A DNA stretch of 60,055 bases, taken from an uncultured Eubacterium sp. (GTDB taxonomy: Bacteria; Bacillota; Clostridia; Lachnospirales; Lachnospiraceae). The notes beneath the pieces were generated by a model. The model ran no database searches. It was not told the origin of the DNA and saw only the letters and a list, made by a program, of their open reading frames with translations. Below are positions 34,047-43,596 of the stretch, piece by piece; the stretch's first letter is position 1; the number at the start of each line of letters is the position of its first letter. Position numbers and translations under genes: made by a program. The stretch covers positions 1 to 60,055 of the forward strand of contig CAJTLS010000006.1 of NCBI GenBank assembly GCA_910577295.1, in the 5' to 3' direction.

Positions 34047-34790
34047 TTATTTCCAACGGCGCCAGAGCCATATGACGGCGGCAGACATAAGCGTTAAGAT
34101 AATGCACATTACCGTCCTTGCCACGCCCATAGGGCAATACGTGTTCAATATCACATCCGTAAAGCGCATAAATACATAAACAACAACTGGCACGGCACAA
34201 GCCTGAAGACGATTCTTTTCTAAATAATACTTTCCCATCGCCAAAGCAATCCCCATGAAAATAATTACCATGAGAATGTTCCGATACGAGGATACATAGA
34301 GCATCCCCGGCGACGTTGCGAGAAGTTTCGCTTTTACCGCCTCTGTTCCCGCATAAGTACCGCTGTTGATTTGAATCGCATAATACAAATCAAAACCATA
34401 GCTGAGAATCGAATAACCAATACCAAAACCAATTCCTACAGTCGCAGAACGATATAGGGAACGCTGTTTTGTATTCGTCAAATAGACGCCCCAGTACAGT
34501 CCCAAGGTAATAAAAATTGCGCTCATCAGCGCCTCTGCAGCCGCAAAAAGAAGAGCGGCCCCTCCGGTTATATTTCGCAGCCACGGCAAATTAGCAAAGA
34601 GAACTAACGCGAGGAAACTATAGATTACTTCCTGCCAAATATAGCCTAAAACACCATATCCGGCAGCTCCCATCATGCCAGTTTCAATCTTGCTGGATTT
34701 CTTCCAAAAGAGATAGTACAGAACTGCTCCCGCCAGCAACGGCAGGGTAATCGCCATAATAAGTCCCGTCATCTGTGCTGATGTAACCAT
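34047..34790 (-). CDS. YhfC-like multi-pass membrane protein
   Basis: A 247-residue protein with about six to seven hydrophobic helices. It starts MVTSAQMTGLIMAITLPLL and has WQEVIYSF, FAAAEALMSA and GFGIGYSILSYGFD. The overall pattern resembles the YhfC family (putative intramembrane protease-related). The key Glu is plausibly in the EALM helix. Substrate unknown. It follows hom by 32 bp and may be cotranscribed. Confidence 0.55.
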   Translation of the reverse strand: MVTSAQMTGLIMAITLPLLAGAVLYYLFWKKSSKIETGMMGAAGYGVLGYIWQEVIYSFLALVLFANLPWLRNITGGAALLFAAAEALMSAIFITLGLYWGVYLTNTKQRSLYRSATVGIGFGIGYSILSYGFDLYYAIQINSGTYAGTEAVKAKLLATSPGMLYVSSYRNILMVIIFMGIALAMGKYYLEKNRLQACAVPVVVYVFMRFTDVILNTYCPMGVARTVMCIILTLMSAAVIWLWRRWK

Positions 34791-34822
34791 AACTTATCTA
34801 TTTCCTTTCCGCATTATCCGTA

Positions 34823-36028
34823 TTAAAAACCAACCCGTATTCTTGTAATGAAAGTGTCAAAATCGCCGATAATTTCATGGAACGCTTTCTCCGTCATCGG
34901 GCCCGTAATAAAACCAAACTCACTGCCGATTCCCGCATCTATTACCTCGATGTCGTCAAATGCCGACTCCGCCTTTCCCTTTTCTTCCGCACCAATGCGG
35001 ACAAAAAAGCGGTTCGTCATCTCATCCATCGGCGCCACTTGCTGTTTCTCATCTTCCCAAATCGTCATCACATTAGTATTCATATGCTTTACGGCATCTA
35101 CCACATCCGATACTACTGCGCTCGCCGTAGCTTCCTTTCCAGCGCCTTTGCCATAAAACATAACATCGCCAAGCATATTTCCGGTGATACAAATCGCGTT
35201 AAATACATCGTTTACCGCATAGAGAGGGTTGTCACTCTGTATCATCTGCGGCGCTACCATCGCATACAGCTTACCGCCAATTTTCTTACTCGTACCAAAA
35301 ATCTTAATAGCCGCCCCGATTGCTTTTGCGTATTTGAAATCCTCTGCCGTGATTTTTGTGATTCCCTCTGTGTAGATATCCTCGTAATCGACCTGCTGCC
35401 CATATGCAAGAGAAGTCAGAATCGCAATCTTGCGGCAGGCGTCATACCCCTCCACATCCGCTGTCGGGTCTTTCTCGGCATATCCTAATTCCTGCGCTTC
35501 CTTTAACACGTCAGCAAAATCCGAACCGTCATTTGCCATTTTCGTTAAAATATAGTTCGTAGTACCGTTGAGGATACCGTTGATTTGCTCGATTTTGTCC
35601 GCTGTCAGGCTCTGATTCAGTGGACGTATAATTGGAATCCCGCCACCTACGCTGGCTTCAAAAAGGAAATTGACCGTCTTCGTCTTGGCAATATGTACCA
35701 ACTCTGCACCATGCGCAGCAACCAGTTCTTTATTGGATGTACAAACACTTTTGCCAGCTAAAAGTGATTTTTTCACAAACTCATAGGCCGGCTTCGTACC
35801 TCCCATCGTCTCTACCACAATAGACACTTCCGGGTCTTCCAAAATAATATTGAAATCATGAACCACCTTACTCTGAATCGGGTCATCCGGAAAATCTCTC
35901 AAATCGAGAACATATTTCACTTCCACTTCCTGCCCGGCGCGTTTTGCTATTATTTTTGTATTGGTTTGAAGAACATGAACCACACCGGAGCCTACCGTTC
36001 CATATCCTAATACTGCTATCTTAATCAT
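34823..36028 (-). CDS. hom: homoserine dehydrogenase
   Basis: Reduces aspartate semialdehyde to homoserine for threonine and methionine. The 401 residues have the NAD(P) motif VLGYGTVGSGVV, the ASVGGGIPIIRPL block and GTTNYILTKM. The last 60 residues (FFVRIGAEEKGKAES to the end) look like a reduced ACT-like regulatory part. Its start overlaps the cheW stop by 8 bp. Confidence 0.95.
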   Translation of the reverse strand: MIKIAVLGYGTVGSGVVHVLQTNTKIIAKRAGQEVEVKYVLDLRDFPDDPIQSKVVHDFNIILEDPEVSIVVETMGGTKPAYEFVKKSLLAGKSVCTSNKELVAAHGAELVHIAKTKTVNFLFEASVGGGIPIIRPLNQSLTADKIEQINGILNGTTNYILTKMANDGSDFADVLKEAQELGYAEKDPTADVEGYDACRKIAILTSLAYGQQVDYEDIYTEGITKITAEDFKYAKAIGAAIKIFGTSKKIGGKLYAMVAPQMIQSDNPLYAVNDVFNAICITGNMLGDVMFYGKGAGKEATASAVVSDVVDAVKHMNTNVMTIWEDEKQQVAPMDEMTNRFFVRIGAEEKGKAESAFDDIEVIDAGIGSEFGFITGPMTEKAFHEIIGDFDTFITRIRVGF

Positions 36029-36497
36029 TACTGCCTCCTGTTTCTAACTCTTTTAGCGCTTTTTGAATTTCTTTCCATTCCGCTTCTTCCAAAAACTTTT
36101 CGGGATTCATCGTTAAAATCAACGTTCCCCCGCTTTTGATAATAAACTCCGCATAGGATGTGTCGTCTGTCTGAAGCAGCGCCGGAAAGTTTTGAATTTC
36201 ATTTCCCTCTGCCTTTACAATCTTCAACACGTCGTCGACCACTATCGCCAGCTTCCCCTGCCGTGTCCGGAGTACAAGATATTTCGTTTCCGGTGTAACA
36301 TCTGCGGTCGGTAACGCCAGACGCCTCTTAATATCAAACACCGGAATCAGCTCATTCCGAATCGTTACCGCTCCCCGCATGCATTCCGGCAAGTCCGGCG
36401 CTTCCAACATATCGGCATACTTCTCAATCCCATGAAGCCTGCTCACTTCCACACCATATTGTTTGCCGCTTAGCGTAAATGTTACAATCTCCTTCAT
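36021..36497 (-). CDS. cheW: CheW-like chemotaxis coupling protein
   Basis: A 158-residue protein linking chemoreceptors to CheA. The CheW core is visible: EIVTFTLSGKQYGVEVSRLHGI, GAVTIRNELIPVFDIKRRL and LAIVVDDVLKIV. It lies between prfB and hom, away from other che genes. Overlap with hom suggests translational coupling. Confidence 0.88.
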   Translation of the reverse strand: MKEIVTFTLSGKQYGVEVSRLHGIEKYADMLEAPDLPECMRGAVTIRNELIPVFDIKRRLALPTADVTPETKYLVLRTRQGKLAIVVDDVLKIVKAEGNEIQNFPALLQTDDTSYAEFIIKSGGTLILTMNPEKFLEEAEWKEIQKALKELETGGSND

Positions 36498-36513
36498 CCT
36501 GTACTGTCTCCTC

Positions 36514-37618
36514 CTAAGAATTAATCCACTTTAAGTACGCATTCATAAACATATCAATATCGCCATCCATCACAGCGGAAACATTTCCCGTCTCCGCGTC
36601 GGTGCGATGGTCTTTTACCATTGTATATGGCTGCATAACATAAGAACGTATCTGACTCCCCCAGCCAATCTCTTTGACTTCTCCGCGTATATCGGATTCC
36701 TTGGCAAGATTCTCCTGCTCACGAAGCAAAAGAAGCTTTGCTTTTAACATCTGCATGGCCTTATCTTTATTCATATGTTGGGAGCGCTCGTTTTGACACT
36801 GAACGACAATACCCGTCGGGAAGTGCGTAATACGGATAGCGGATGACGTCTTGTTAATGTGCTGTCCTCCGGCCCCACTGGAGCGATATGTGTCAATGCG
36901 AATGTCGTCATCCGCAATGTCAATATCAATATCCTGCTCGATATCCGGCATGACATCGCAGGAAACGAACGAAGTCTGCCGTTTCCCCGCCGCATTAAAA
37001 GGAGAAATCCGTACAAGACGATGAACGCCGTGTTCGCTTTTGAGATAACCGTATACGTTCTCACCACTGATTTCCAGCGTAACCGACTTCAATCCAGCCT
37101 CTTCACCGTCGAGCGAATCTAATACCGCCACATGAAATCCGCGCTTATCCGCCCACTTTTCGTACATGCGGCAAAGCATACTCGCCCAGTCACAGCTTTC
37201 CGTACCTCCGGCTCCCGCGTGAAGCGTAAGTATGGCATTTTCCCCATCGTGTTCGCCTGTCAGCAGCGTCGTAATCCGCAAATCTTCAAATTCCTGCTGA
37301 AAATCTTCAAATTCCTGCTGAACTTCCGGAATCAGCGTCTCATCATCTTCTTCATTTCCCATCTCAATCAGGGTCAGTATATCCTCGTACGCCATACTGA
37401 GCTTTTCTACACGTTCCACAATGCTTTTTAAATCTTTTACTTCTTTCATGTCGGCGCTTGCTTTCTCGGCGTTTTCCCAAAAATCAGGCGCTTCCATATT
37501 TCTCTCTAATTCTTCGATCCTAAGCTTCTTTTCCGCTAAGTTAAAGTGAATCCCTTACTTCCAGAAGCGGTTTCTCGAAACTGCTTAATTCGATTCGTAT
37601 ATTATCCAATTCAACCAC
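36514..37618 (-). CDS. prfB: peptide chain release factor 2, with +1 frameshift
   Basis: RF2 releases peptides at UAA and UGA. The downstream part (from 37540) has GGQ in SSGAGGQHINKTSSA and the RF2 tripeptide SPF in RISPFNAAG. The first 25 codons, from GTG at 37618 with AAAGGTGG upstream, are in another frame and end CTT TAA C, with an internal SD-like AGGG. A +1 shift at CTT joins the frames into 367 residues. The slip-site stop is TAA (37541-37543), where almost all known prfB sites have TGA. A 21-bp tandem duplication (37280-37321) doubles QQEFEDF/L. Confidence 0.9.
37541..37555 (-). promoter_or_regulatory. prfB programmed frameshift site
   Basis: The minus strand reads AGGGATTCACTTTAAC: an SD-like AGGG, 5 bp, then the slippery CTT followed by in-frame TAA. 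Reading resumes at AAC in the +1 frame. Position (codon 26) and architecture equal the classic RF2 site, apart from the stop codon identity. Confidence 0.85.
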
Positions 37619-37697
37619 TCGAATCACCACCTTTATTTTTTCTCTCTATCTTTGTCCGCAGATACCGGACTTTCCCGTTATCTGCAAAGTTACCGCC

Positions 37698-40262
37698 TTA
37701 TCCGCGCCCACAGCAATGCTTATATTTCTTACCGGAGCCGCACGGACACGGCGCATTCCGGCTAATCTTGTCGCTCTTGCGGACAACCGGAGCGTTGGCT
37801 GTATCGTCTTTATTCGTACCTGTGACCTGCGCTACCTGCTCACGTTCAACCTTCTGCTCGATACGCACATGCATAAGCATTTTCACCGTTTCCTCACGAA
37901 TGGATTCTGTCATTCCATTGAACATATCATAGCCCTGTAAACGATATTCTACAACCGGGTCTCTCTGGGCAAACGACTGCAGGCCAATTCCCTGACGAAG
38001 CTGATCCATATCATCAATATGGTTCATCCAGCGGCTGTCAGTAGCTTTCAGCAATACAACGCGCTCCATCTCACGAATCTGTTCCAAATCCGGGAACTCG
38101 GCTTCTTTATTTTCATAAATGCGCAGAGCTTCCTCCTGCAACCGCTCTATCAAATCGTCTTTCGTGATTCCCTCGTCTCTTGTCTTATCAAACGTAACCG
38201 GCTCTACCGGTATCACCGGAATCAGTATGTCATTTAACTGCGTCAAATCCCAATCTTCCGGAAGCTGGTCGTCTCCGATTACGATATTCACATATTTCTG
38301 TACGACCTCTTTAATCATGCCGACAATGTCTTCCCGCATATCGTTGCCGTCTAACACTTTACGACGTTCTGCATAGATAATTTCGCGCTGTTCATTATTG
38401 ATTTGGTCATATTCCAGCAAATTCTTACGAATCCCGTAGTTGTTGCTTTCGATTTTCTTCTGCGCGCGCTCAATCGCCTTGTTAAGCATCTTATGCTGTA
38501 TCTGCTCACCCTCCGGCATGCCTAACGAATTGAACATCTGCATCAGGTTCTGCGAGCCGAACAGACGCATCAAATCATCCTCTAATGAGATATAGAATTT
38601 GGATTCACCCTCGTCTCCCTGACGTCCGGCACGACCGCGCAGCTGATTGTCTATACGTCTCGATTCATGACGCTCCGTACCAATAATCTTTAAGCCTCCA
38701 ATCTCCGTTACACCATCTTCCAGCTTAATATCCGTACCACGTCCAGCCATATTGGTGGCAATCGTTACCGCACCCTTATGTCCGGCATCCGCTATAATCT
38801 CTGCCTCCATCTCATGGAATTTGGCATTCAGTACTTTATGTGGAATGCCAACTTTGCGCAGCATCTGCGACAGTTCTTCCGAGGCGTCAATGGTAATCGT
38901 ACCGACGAGCACCGGCTGACCTTTCTCATGGCTGGCAATAATATCTTTTACAATAGCATCTAATTTCTCTTTTTTTGTTTTGTACACCGAATCGTTATGG
39001 TCGATACGCTGCACCGGCAGATTGGTCGGTATTTCAACAACGTCCATGCCGTAAATCTCACGGAACTCTTTCTCCTCCGTAAGCGCCGTACCGGTCATAC
39101 CGCACTTTTTACTGTATTTATTGAAGAAGTTCTGGAACGTAATGGTCGCCAGCGTCTTGCTCTCACGCTTCACCTTAACATGCTCTTTGGCCTCAATCGC
39201 CTGATGAAGTCCGTCAGAATAACGGCGCCCTGGCATAATACGTCCGGTAAATTCATCGACAATAAGAACTTCATTCTCTTTCACGACATAATCCTTATCG
39301 ATATGCATGAGCGCATGCGCACGCAGGGATAAATTCACACAGTGCTGAATCTCCAGATTTTCCGGATCTGCCAAATTTTCCAGATGAAAGAAACGCTCTA
39401 CCTTTTTGACACCCTGTTCCGTCAAATTGACCGTCTTTTCCTTTTCATTTGCCACGTAGTCTCCGGTCTCATTATTATCTTCTTTCATAATAATGTCCAT
39501 TTTGGACAATTCTTTTTCCGTACCTCTCTTTAACTGACGCACGAGATTATCACAGGCTTCATAAATCTTTGTTGATTTTCCGCTGGAACCGGAAATAATA
39601 AGCGGCGTCCTCGCCTCGTCAATCAAAACCGAGTCCACCTCATCGACAATAGCATAATGAAGTTCTCTCTGCACTAACTGCTCTTTGTAAATCACCATAT
39701 TGTCACGCAGATAATCGAAGCCCAGCTCGTTATTCGTCGCATAGGTAATATCGCAATTATAGGCCTCGCGTCTCTCGTCATTGTTCATGCTGTTCAATAT
39801 AACACCGACAGACAACCCGAGAAATTCATGTATCTGGCCCATCCACTCGGCATCACGCTTTGCCAGATAGTCATTGACCGTAACGATATGAACCCCTTTT
39901 CCTGATAAGGCATTGAGGTAAGCCGGCAGTGTGGAAACCAACGTCTTTCCCTCACCGGTTCTCATCTCTGTAATACGTCCCTGATGCAAAATAACACCGC
40001 CGATTAGCTGGACGCGGAAGTGTCTCATACCAAGAGTTCTCTTAGAGGCTTCCCGCACAACGGCATATGCCTCCGGCAATATATCATCTAACGTCTCTCC
40101 GTCCGAAAGCCGTTTCTTAAATTCATCTGTTTTTGCCCTTAAATCCTCATCGGACATCTTCTCCATCTCAGGTTCCATACCTTCAATTTTATCTACAATC
40201 GGAATCACTCGTTTTACTTCACGTTCACTATGAGTTCCGATAACTTTACTTAGTAGTCCCAT
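37698..40262 (-). CDS. secA: preprotein translocase ATPase SecA
   Basis: Motor that pushes preproteins through SecYEG. The 854 residues contain MRTGEGKTLVSTLPAYLNAL (Walker A), DEVDSVLIDEARTPLIISG (DEVD box), TNMAGRGTDIKL and QLRGRAGRQGDEG. The C-terminal zinc motif CPCGSGKKYKHCCG binds SecB or ribosomes in other species. The start at 40262 follows GGAGAG. It has its own promoter. Confidence 0.97.
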   Translation of the reverse strand: MGLLSKVIGTHSEREVKRVIPIVDKIEGMEPEMEKMSDEDLRAKTDEFKKRLSDGETLDDILPEAYAVVREASKRTLGMRHFRVQLIGGVILHQGRITEMRTGEGKTLVSTLPAYLNALSGKGVHIVTVNDYLAKRDAEWMGQIHEFLGLSVGVILNSMNNDERREAYNCDITYATNNELGFDYLRDNMVIYKEQLVQRELHYAIVDEVDSVLIDEARTPLIISGSSGKSTKIYEACDNLVRQLKRGTEKELSKMDIIMKEDNNETGDYVANEKEKTVNLTEQGVKKVERFFHLENLADPENLEIQHCVNLSLRAHALMHIDKDYVVKENEVLIVDEFTGRIMPGRRYSDGLHQAIEAKEHVKVKRESKTLATITFQNFFNKYSKKCGMTGTALTEEKEFREIYGMDVVEIPTNLPVQRIDHNDSVYKTKKEKLDAIVKDIIASHEKGQPVLVGTITIDASEELSQMLRKVGIPHKVLNAKFHEMEAEIIADAGHKGAVTIATNMAGRGTDIKLEDGVTEIGGLKIIGTERHESRRIDNQLRGRAGRQGDEGESKFYISLEDDLMRLFGSQNLMQMFNSLGMPEGEQIQHKMLNKAIERAQKKIESNNYGIRKNLLEYDQINNEQREIIYAERRKVLDGNDMREDIVGMIKEVVQKYVNIVIGDDQLPEDWDLTQLNDILIPVIPVEPVTFDKTRDEGITKDDLIERLQEEALRIYENKEAEFPDLEQIREMERVVLLKATDSRWMNHIDDMDQLRQGIGLQSFAQRDPVVEYRLQGYDMFNGMTESIREETVKMLMHVRIEQKVEREQVAQVTGTNKDDTANAPVVRKSDKISRNAPCPCGSGKKYKHCCGRG

Positions 40263-40314
40263 TTTGTCACTCTCCATTTATTTAATCGCAAAAACTTGTT
40301 TCTTACCCTCATAC

Positions 40315-40343
40315 ATTCTAACATTAGTTTGCTTATGTTTCAA
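40315..40343 (-). promoter_or_regulatory. promoter of secA
   Basis: TTGAAA (40338-40343), a 17-bp spacer and TAGAAT (40315-40320) on the minus strand, about 50 bp before secA. Confidence 0.7.
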
Positions 40344-40400
40344 CCCAAAATACATAGAAGTTTGTGTCAGAAAGGTGTTTTCATCCGCAAATAACACAAT

Positions 40401-40450
40401 AAAAAAGTACCAATCCGCACAAATGACAGCATTCGCCCAGACTGGCACTT
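40401..40450 (-). terminator. terminator of hpf
   Basis: AAGTGCCA pairs with TGGTACTT (one G-U pair) around a 30-nt loop, and TTTT follows on the minus strand. It lies about 20 bp after the hpf stop and before the secA promoter. Confidence 0.6.
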
Positions 40451-40472
40451 CTTCACAATAATTCAAATTGTA

Positions 40473-41000
40473 TTAAAATTCAGGTTCTATCAAACCGTAT
40501 GTATTTCCTTTCCTCTTATATACAACATTCACTTCGTCTGACTCCGAATTGCGGAAAACAAAGAAATTATGTCCCAAGAGCTCCATCTGCACACAGGCCT
40601 CTTCCGGGTCCATCGGCTTCATCTCAAACTTTTTGGAACGGATAATCCGGATATCCTCGTCTTCATATGCGTCCTCTTCAATAAATGCCTTGCTCAACTG
40701 TACTGCATTCTGCGCTTTATCAATCAGCTTATTTTTGTATTTCCGCAGTTGTCTTTCAATCACTTCCTCTACCAAATCAATGGATACATACATATCTGTG
40801 CTTGTCTCTTCCGCACGAATAATGGAACCTTTCATCGGTACCGTAACTTCGATTTTCTGACGGTTCTTTTCTGTACTCAATGTCACATGCACTTCTGTGG
40901 AATCTGTAAAATATCTCTCCAATTTACCAATTTTTTCTTCCACTGCTGAACGTAACCCTTCTGTTATGTCAATATTCTTTCCGCTAATTACTAAATTCAT
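40473..41000 (-). CDS. hpf: ribosome hibernation promoting factor, long form
   Basis: A 175-residue protein that binds the 30S and drives 100S dimer formation in resting cells. The N-terminal domain (1-100) has MNLVISGKNIDITEGLRSAVEEK. The C-terminal domain (about 120-175) has IRSKKFEMKPMDPEEACVQMELLGHNFFVF, the dimerisation module. The start at 41000 follows AAAGGAG. The upstream gap holds a promoter. Confidence 0.95.
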   Translation of the reverse strand: MNLVISGKNIDITEGLRSAVEEKIGKLERYFTDSTEVHVTLSTEKNRQKIEVTVPMKGSIIRAEETSTDMYVSIDLVEEVIERQLRKYKNKLIDKAQNAVQLSKAFIEEDAYEDEDIRIIRSKKFEMKPMDPEEACVQMELLGHNFFVFRNSESDEVNVVYKRKGNTYGLIEPEF

Positions 41001-41075
41001 ATTGCTCAGCTCCTTTGCCCATAAGTTTTCAGCAGGAAAAATCTTTCTGTTAAATCTTTCCTTGCCTGTATCCTT

Positions 41076-41104
41076 ATTATACATGATATTATTCCTTTCG
41101 GCAA
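41076..41104 (-). promoter_or_regulatory. promoter of hpf
   Basis: TTGCCG (41099-41104), a 17-bp spacer and consensus TATAAT (41076-41081) on the minus strand, leaving a leader of about 70 nt. Confidence 0.75.
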
Positions 41105-41383
41105 TAGAAAAATCGCATTGTTGACGGACGCCTTTGATTTAGTTGTATTAATTGTGTGACAATTCAAACAATTGTCGTTTCAATATAAAATATGCTACAT
41201 ATGTCTACCCTGTTTGTTGACAATGTTGATAACTCTGTTGACAACTAGAGATTATCGGATTTGCGTCATTTAAAATGTTGATAATTTTCATGAACGAAAG
41301 AGACTACACATGTCTACGCACAGTAGTTCGATTCTAATTGTCAAACATTTCCACCGAGACCGCTGATTTCGGACTTTCCCACC

Positions 41384-41453
41384 AAAAAAAGAAGAAATGA
41401 CAAACTGATTTTATGCCTCCGGCTCCTATCAATTCGTCATTTCCTCTTTTTTA
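41384..41453 (-). terminator. terminator of the NlpC/P60 gene
   Basis: Long imperfect inverted repeat, AAAAAAGAGGAAATGAC with GTCATTTCTTCTTTTTT, around a loop of about 36 nt with a GC-rich centre. It ends in a T run on the minus strand, about 30 bp after the stop. Confidence 0.8.
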
Positions 41454-41481
41454 TACTTTCTTCAGCGCAATGGGATTGCTC

Positions 41482-42936
41482 TTATCCTAATACCCGCCTT
41501 GCGCAATACGGCGTACGGTAATATAAGTTGCTCGTCGTAATACCGACGCGCGGATTACTTGCATGTACAACGCGTCCTCCTCCTATGCAGAGAGCCACAT
41601 GGTTAACACGCCCCCCGCTGGCATAGAAGATCAAATCGCCTGCTCTCGCACTGGATGGACTTATCTTCTTACCGACTCTCGACTGCGCACCGGAAGTACG
41701 CGGTAAACTTATTCCAAATTTCTTAAACACGGACATCGTAAAGCCGGAACAGTCTGTACCATGAGTCAGGCTGGAACCGCCGTACGCATATGGATTGCCG
41801 ACAAACTTCAGACCATAAGAGGCAATTGCCGAACCATCGCCGCTTCCTAATGTACTTCCACCATCATCGGAACTGCTTTTCTTACTGCTCGTCTTGCTTT
41901 CGGTCGGCTTCGTAATATTGTTACCGCTGTCATCGCTTCCGAGACTTCCTGAATTCCCAGAGGTATGAGATTTAGACGAACTTGACCCGGAACCGCTTCT
42001 TTTACTGCTGCTCGAGCTGCTGCCGCCTGAGCTTCTGCGGCTGCTGTGATTACTGCTGCTACTACTGCTGTTGGAAGAAGAATTGGAACTGCGGCTTTGC
42101 TGTCTCTCTTCTTCTGCTTCCGCTGCTGCTGCCGCCGCGGCTGCTTTTCTTCTCTCTTCTTCGCGCTCTTCCTCAATAGAAACCGCTTTCTTGAACTGGA
42201 CTGATATTTTCACATATGGCTTCGCCACATATCCGGTAGTATCCCCGTCTACTCGTATTTTCACCCAATCCGTCTCTTCTCTCAAAACTTCATATGTCTC
42301 ATCTTCCGGTAACAACGTGAGGATTTTACATGTCTCGCTTTTTTCCTCACGAACCCGGAGAGTTTCCGTCGTAACTGTCGCCCATTTTGTTCCGAAATCA
42401 TCAATCAGCCTTTCCGCACTATAGCCAATCGCCAAATAGTCTTTCATAATATAGCCGCTGACAGAACCGGAACGGATGTACACCCAATCGCCTTCTGTGG
42501 AAGATATCGTAGCTGCGCTCCCCCGATACAATTTACCAACAATTTCCGCCTCTGTGTTCGGCTTCTTACGAATATTCACATAATCTGCCGCAATCGATAT
42601 ACCGACATTCGCGTATTCTGATTCCGGCTTTGGCGTTGCCGTGGCTGTTGCTGACGTCGTCGGTGGCGGCGTAGCGCCTCCTACCGCCGAACCACTCACG
42701 GTTGAGTTACCCCCCTGCGTATTTGATGTATCTTCAAAGGCAACGATTGCTTCCGGGTCTGACTGACCGGTGCCAACCTGCATCGTGCAATACTGGTCTA
42801 ATGTATATGCCATACCAGCTAATTCCGTCTCTGTTCCCATCGTCGTTGACGAGGAACTCATATAGTGCCCACACAGACCGAAAGACAATACAAGTCCTGT
42901 TCCTATTGCATATTTTCCTATTTTCTTATGTTTCAT
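41482..42936 (-). CDS. secreted SH3-NlpC/P60 peptidoglycan hydrolase
   Basis: A 484-residue exported cell-wall peptidase. It has an N-terminal signal (IGTGLVLSFGLCG), a Thr/Pro-rich spacer and two SH3b domains (about 110-170, ADYVNIRKKPNTEAEIVGKL; about 180-245, TETLRVREEKSETCKIL). A Glu/Ala helix and a very long Ser-rich linker (about 275-370) follow, then a C-terminal NlpC/P60 domain. The catalytic set is Cys396 (TDCSGFT), His446 (VNHVALC) and His458. It probably cleaves stem peptides during growth or division. It has its own strong promoter. Confidence 0.93.
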   Translation of the reverse strand: MKHKKIGKYAIGTGLVLSFGLCGHYMSSSSTTMGTETELAGMAYTLDQYCTMQVGTGQSDPEAIVAFEDTSNTQGGNSTVSGSAVGGATPPPTTSATATATPKPESEYANVGISIAADYVNIRKKPNTEAEIVGKLYRGSAATISSTEGDWVYIRSGSVSGYIMKDYLAIGYSAERLIDDFGTKWATVTTETLRVREEKSETCKILTLLPEDETYEVLREETDWVKIRVDGDTTGYVAKPYVKISVQFKKAVSIEEEREEERRKAAAAAAAAEAEEERQQSRSSNSSSNSSSSSSNHSSRRSSGGSSSSSSKRSGSGSSSSKSHTSGNSGSLGSDDSGNNITKPTESKTSSKKSSSDDGGSTLGSGDGSAIASYGLKFVGNPYAYGGSSLTHGTDCSGFTMSVFKKFGISLPRTSGAQSRVGKKISPSSARAGDLIFYASGGRVNHVALCIGGGRVVHASNPRVGITTSNLYYRTPYCARRVLG

Positions 42937-42996
42937 ATACTTCCCTCCATGTATCGGATTGGTATAAATGTTACAAAATTATTAAATACATTTCAC

Positions 42997-43025
42997 AGTA
43001 TAACAAGGATATAATCATCTGTCAA
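42997..43025 (-). promoter_or_regulatory. promoter of the NlpC/P60 gene
   Basis: TTGACA (43020-43025), a 17-bp spacer and TATACT (42997-43002) on the minus strand, about 60 bp before the ATG. Confidence 0.85.
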
Positions 43026-43152
43026 CCCTTGAAAACTCAATGTTTTTTCATAAATATACCAATTCGGCACAGGATTCTGTTTTTATCATTTTTATTCTAC
43101 AGCTTTCGACTTTTTCGCTTTTCCTGTTTTGTAACATTCCTGTAACAAAAAA

Positions 43153-43536
43153 TCAATTTTCCAGTGCTACGACTGCTTCGACTTCAATCCCAACATCTTT
43201 GGGCAGACGTGACACCTCAACACAAGATCTGGCGGGACAGTCACTTTGAAAATAACGGGAATAGACTTCGTTTATTTTTTGAAAATCATCCATGTCTTTT
43301 ATAAACACGGTCGTTTTCACCGTGTTGTCTGGACTTGCTCCCGATGCCTGAATCAAAGAAAATAAATTTGAAAAAACCTGTTCTGCCTGTTCTTCTATTC
43401 CTCCTTGTACCAGTTCACCGCTCGCCGGCACAATCGGTATAACCCCTGACGTAAATAAGAATCCTTTTGTTTCTATCGCCTGTGAATACGGCCCTATTGC
43501 AGCAGGCGCCTGATTAGTTGTTATTATTTTTTTCAT
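43153..43536 (-). CDS. ridA: RidA family enamine/imine deaminase
   Basis: Removes reactive 2-aminoacrylate-type enamines produced by PLP enzymes. The 127 residues include QAPAAIGPYSQAI, LFTSGVIPI and CPARSCVEVSRLPKDVGIEVEAVA with the conserved Arg. The start at 43536 follows CGGAATGGAGG. The 558-bp palindromic element begins about 60 bp upstream. Confidence 0.95.
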   Translation of the reverse strand: MKKIITTNQAPAAIGPYSQAIETKGFLFTSGVIPIVPASGELVQGGIEEQAEQVFSNLFSLIQASGASPDNTVKTTVFIKDMDDFQKINEVYSRYFQSDCPARSCVEVSRLPKDVGIEVEAVVALEN

Positions 43537-43596
43537 TTTGCCCTCCATTCCGAAGCGGTTACCGCCTCTTTCCCAGTATAACGCAACTCACAAAAT

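Larger units (their letters stand above)
41001..41481. other. intergenic region between hpf and the NlpC/P60 gene
   Basis: These 481 bp are AT-rich and non-coding. They hold the hpf promoter (41076-41104), a GACAATT/AATTGTC hairpin (41158-41176), several copies of GTTGAC/GTTGATAA-type words, and the terminator of the NlpC gene. A related pair, ATATGTCTAC and ACATGTCTAC, occurs twice. No known RNA was recognised. Confidence 0.5.

Noticed and set aside
40278..40466. 62-codon frame between secA and hpf
   Set aside because: It overlaps the hpf terminator and the secA promoter and lacks a ribosome site.
41160..41340. Possible replication origin (GTTGATAA-like words)
   Set aside because: No clustered consensus DnaA boxes and no dnaA or dnaN nearby.
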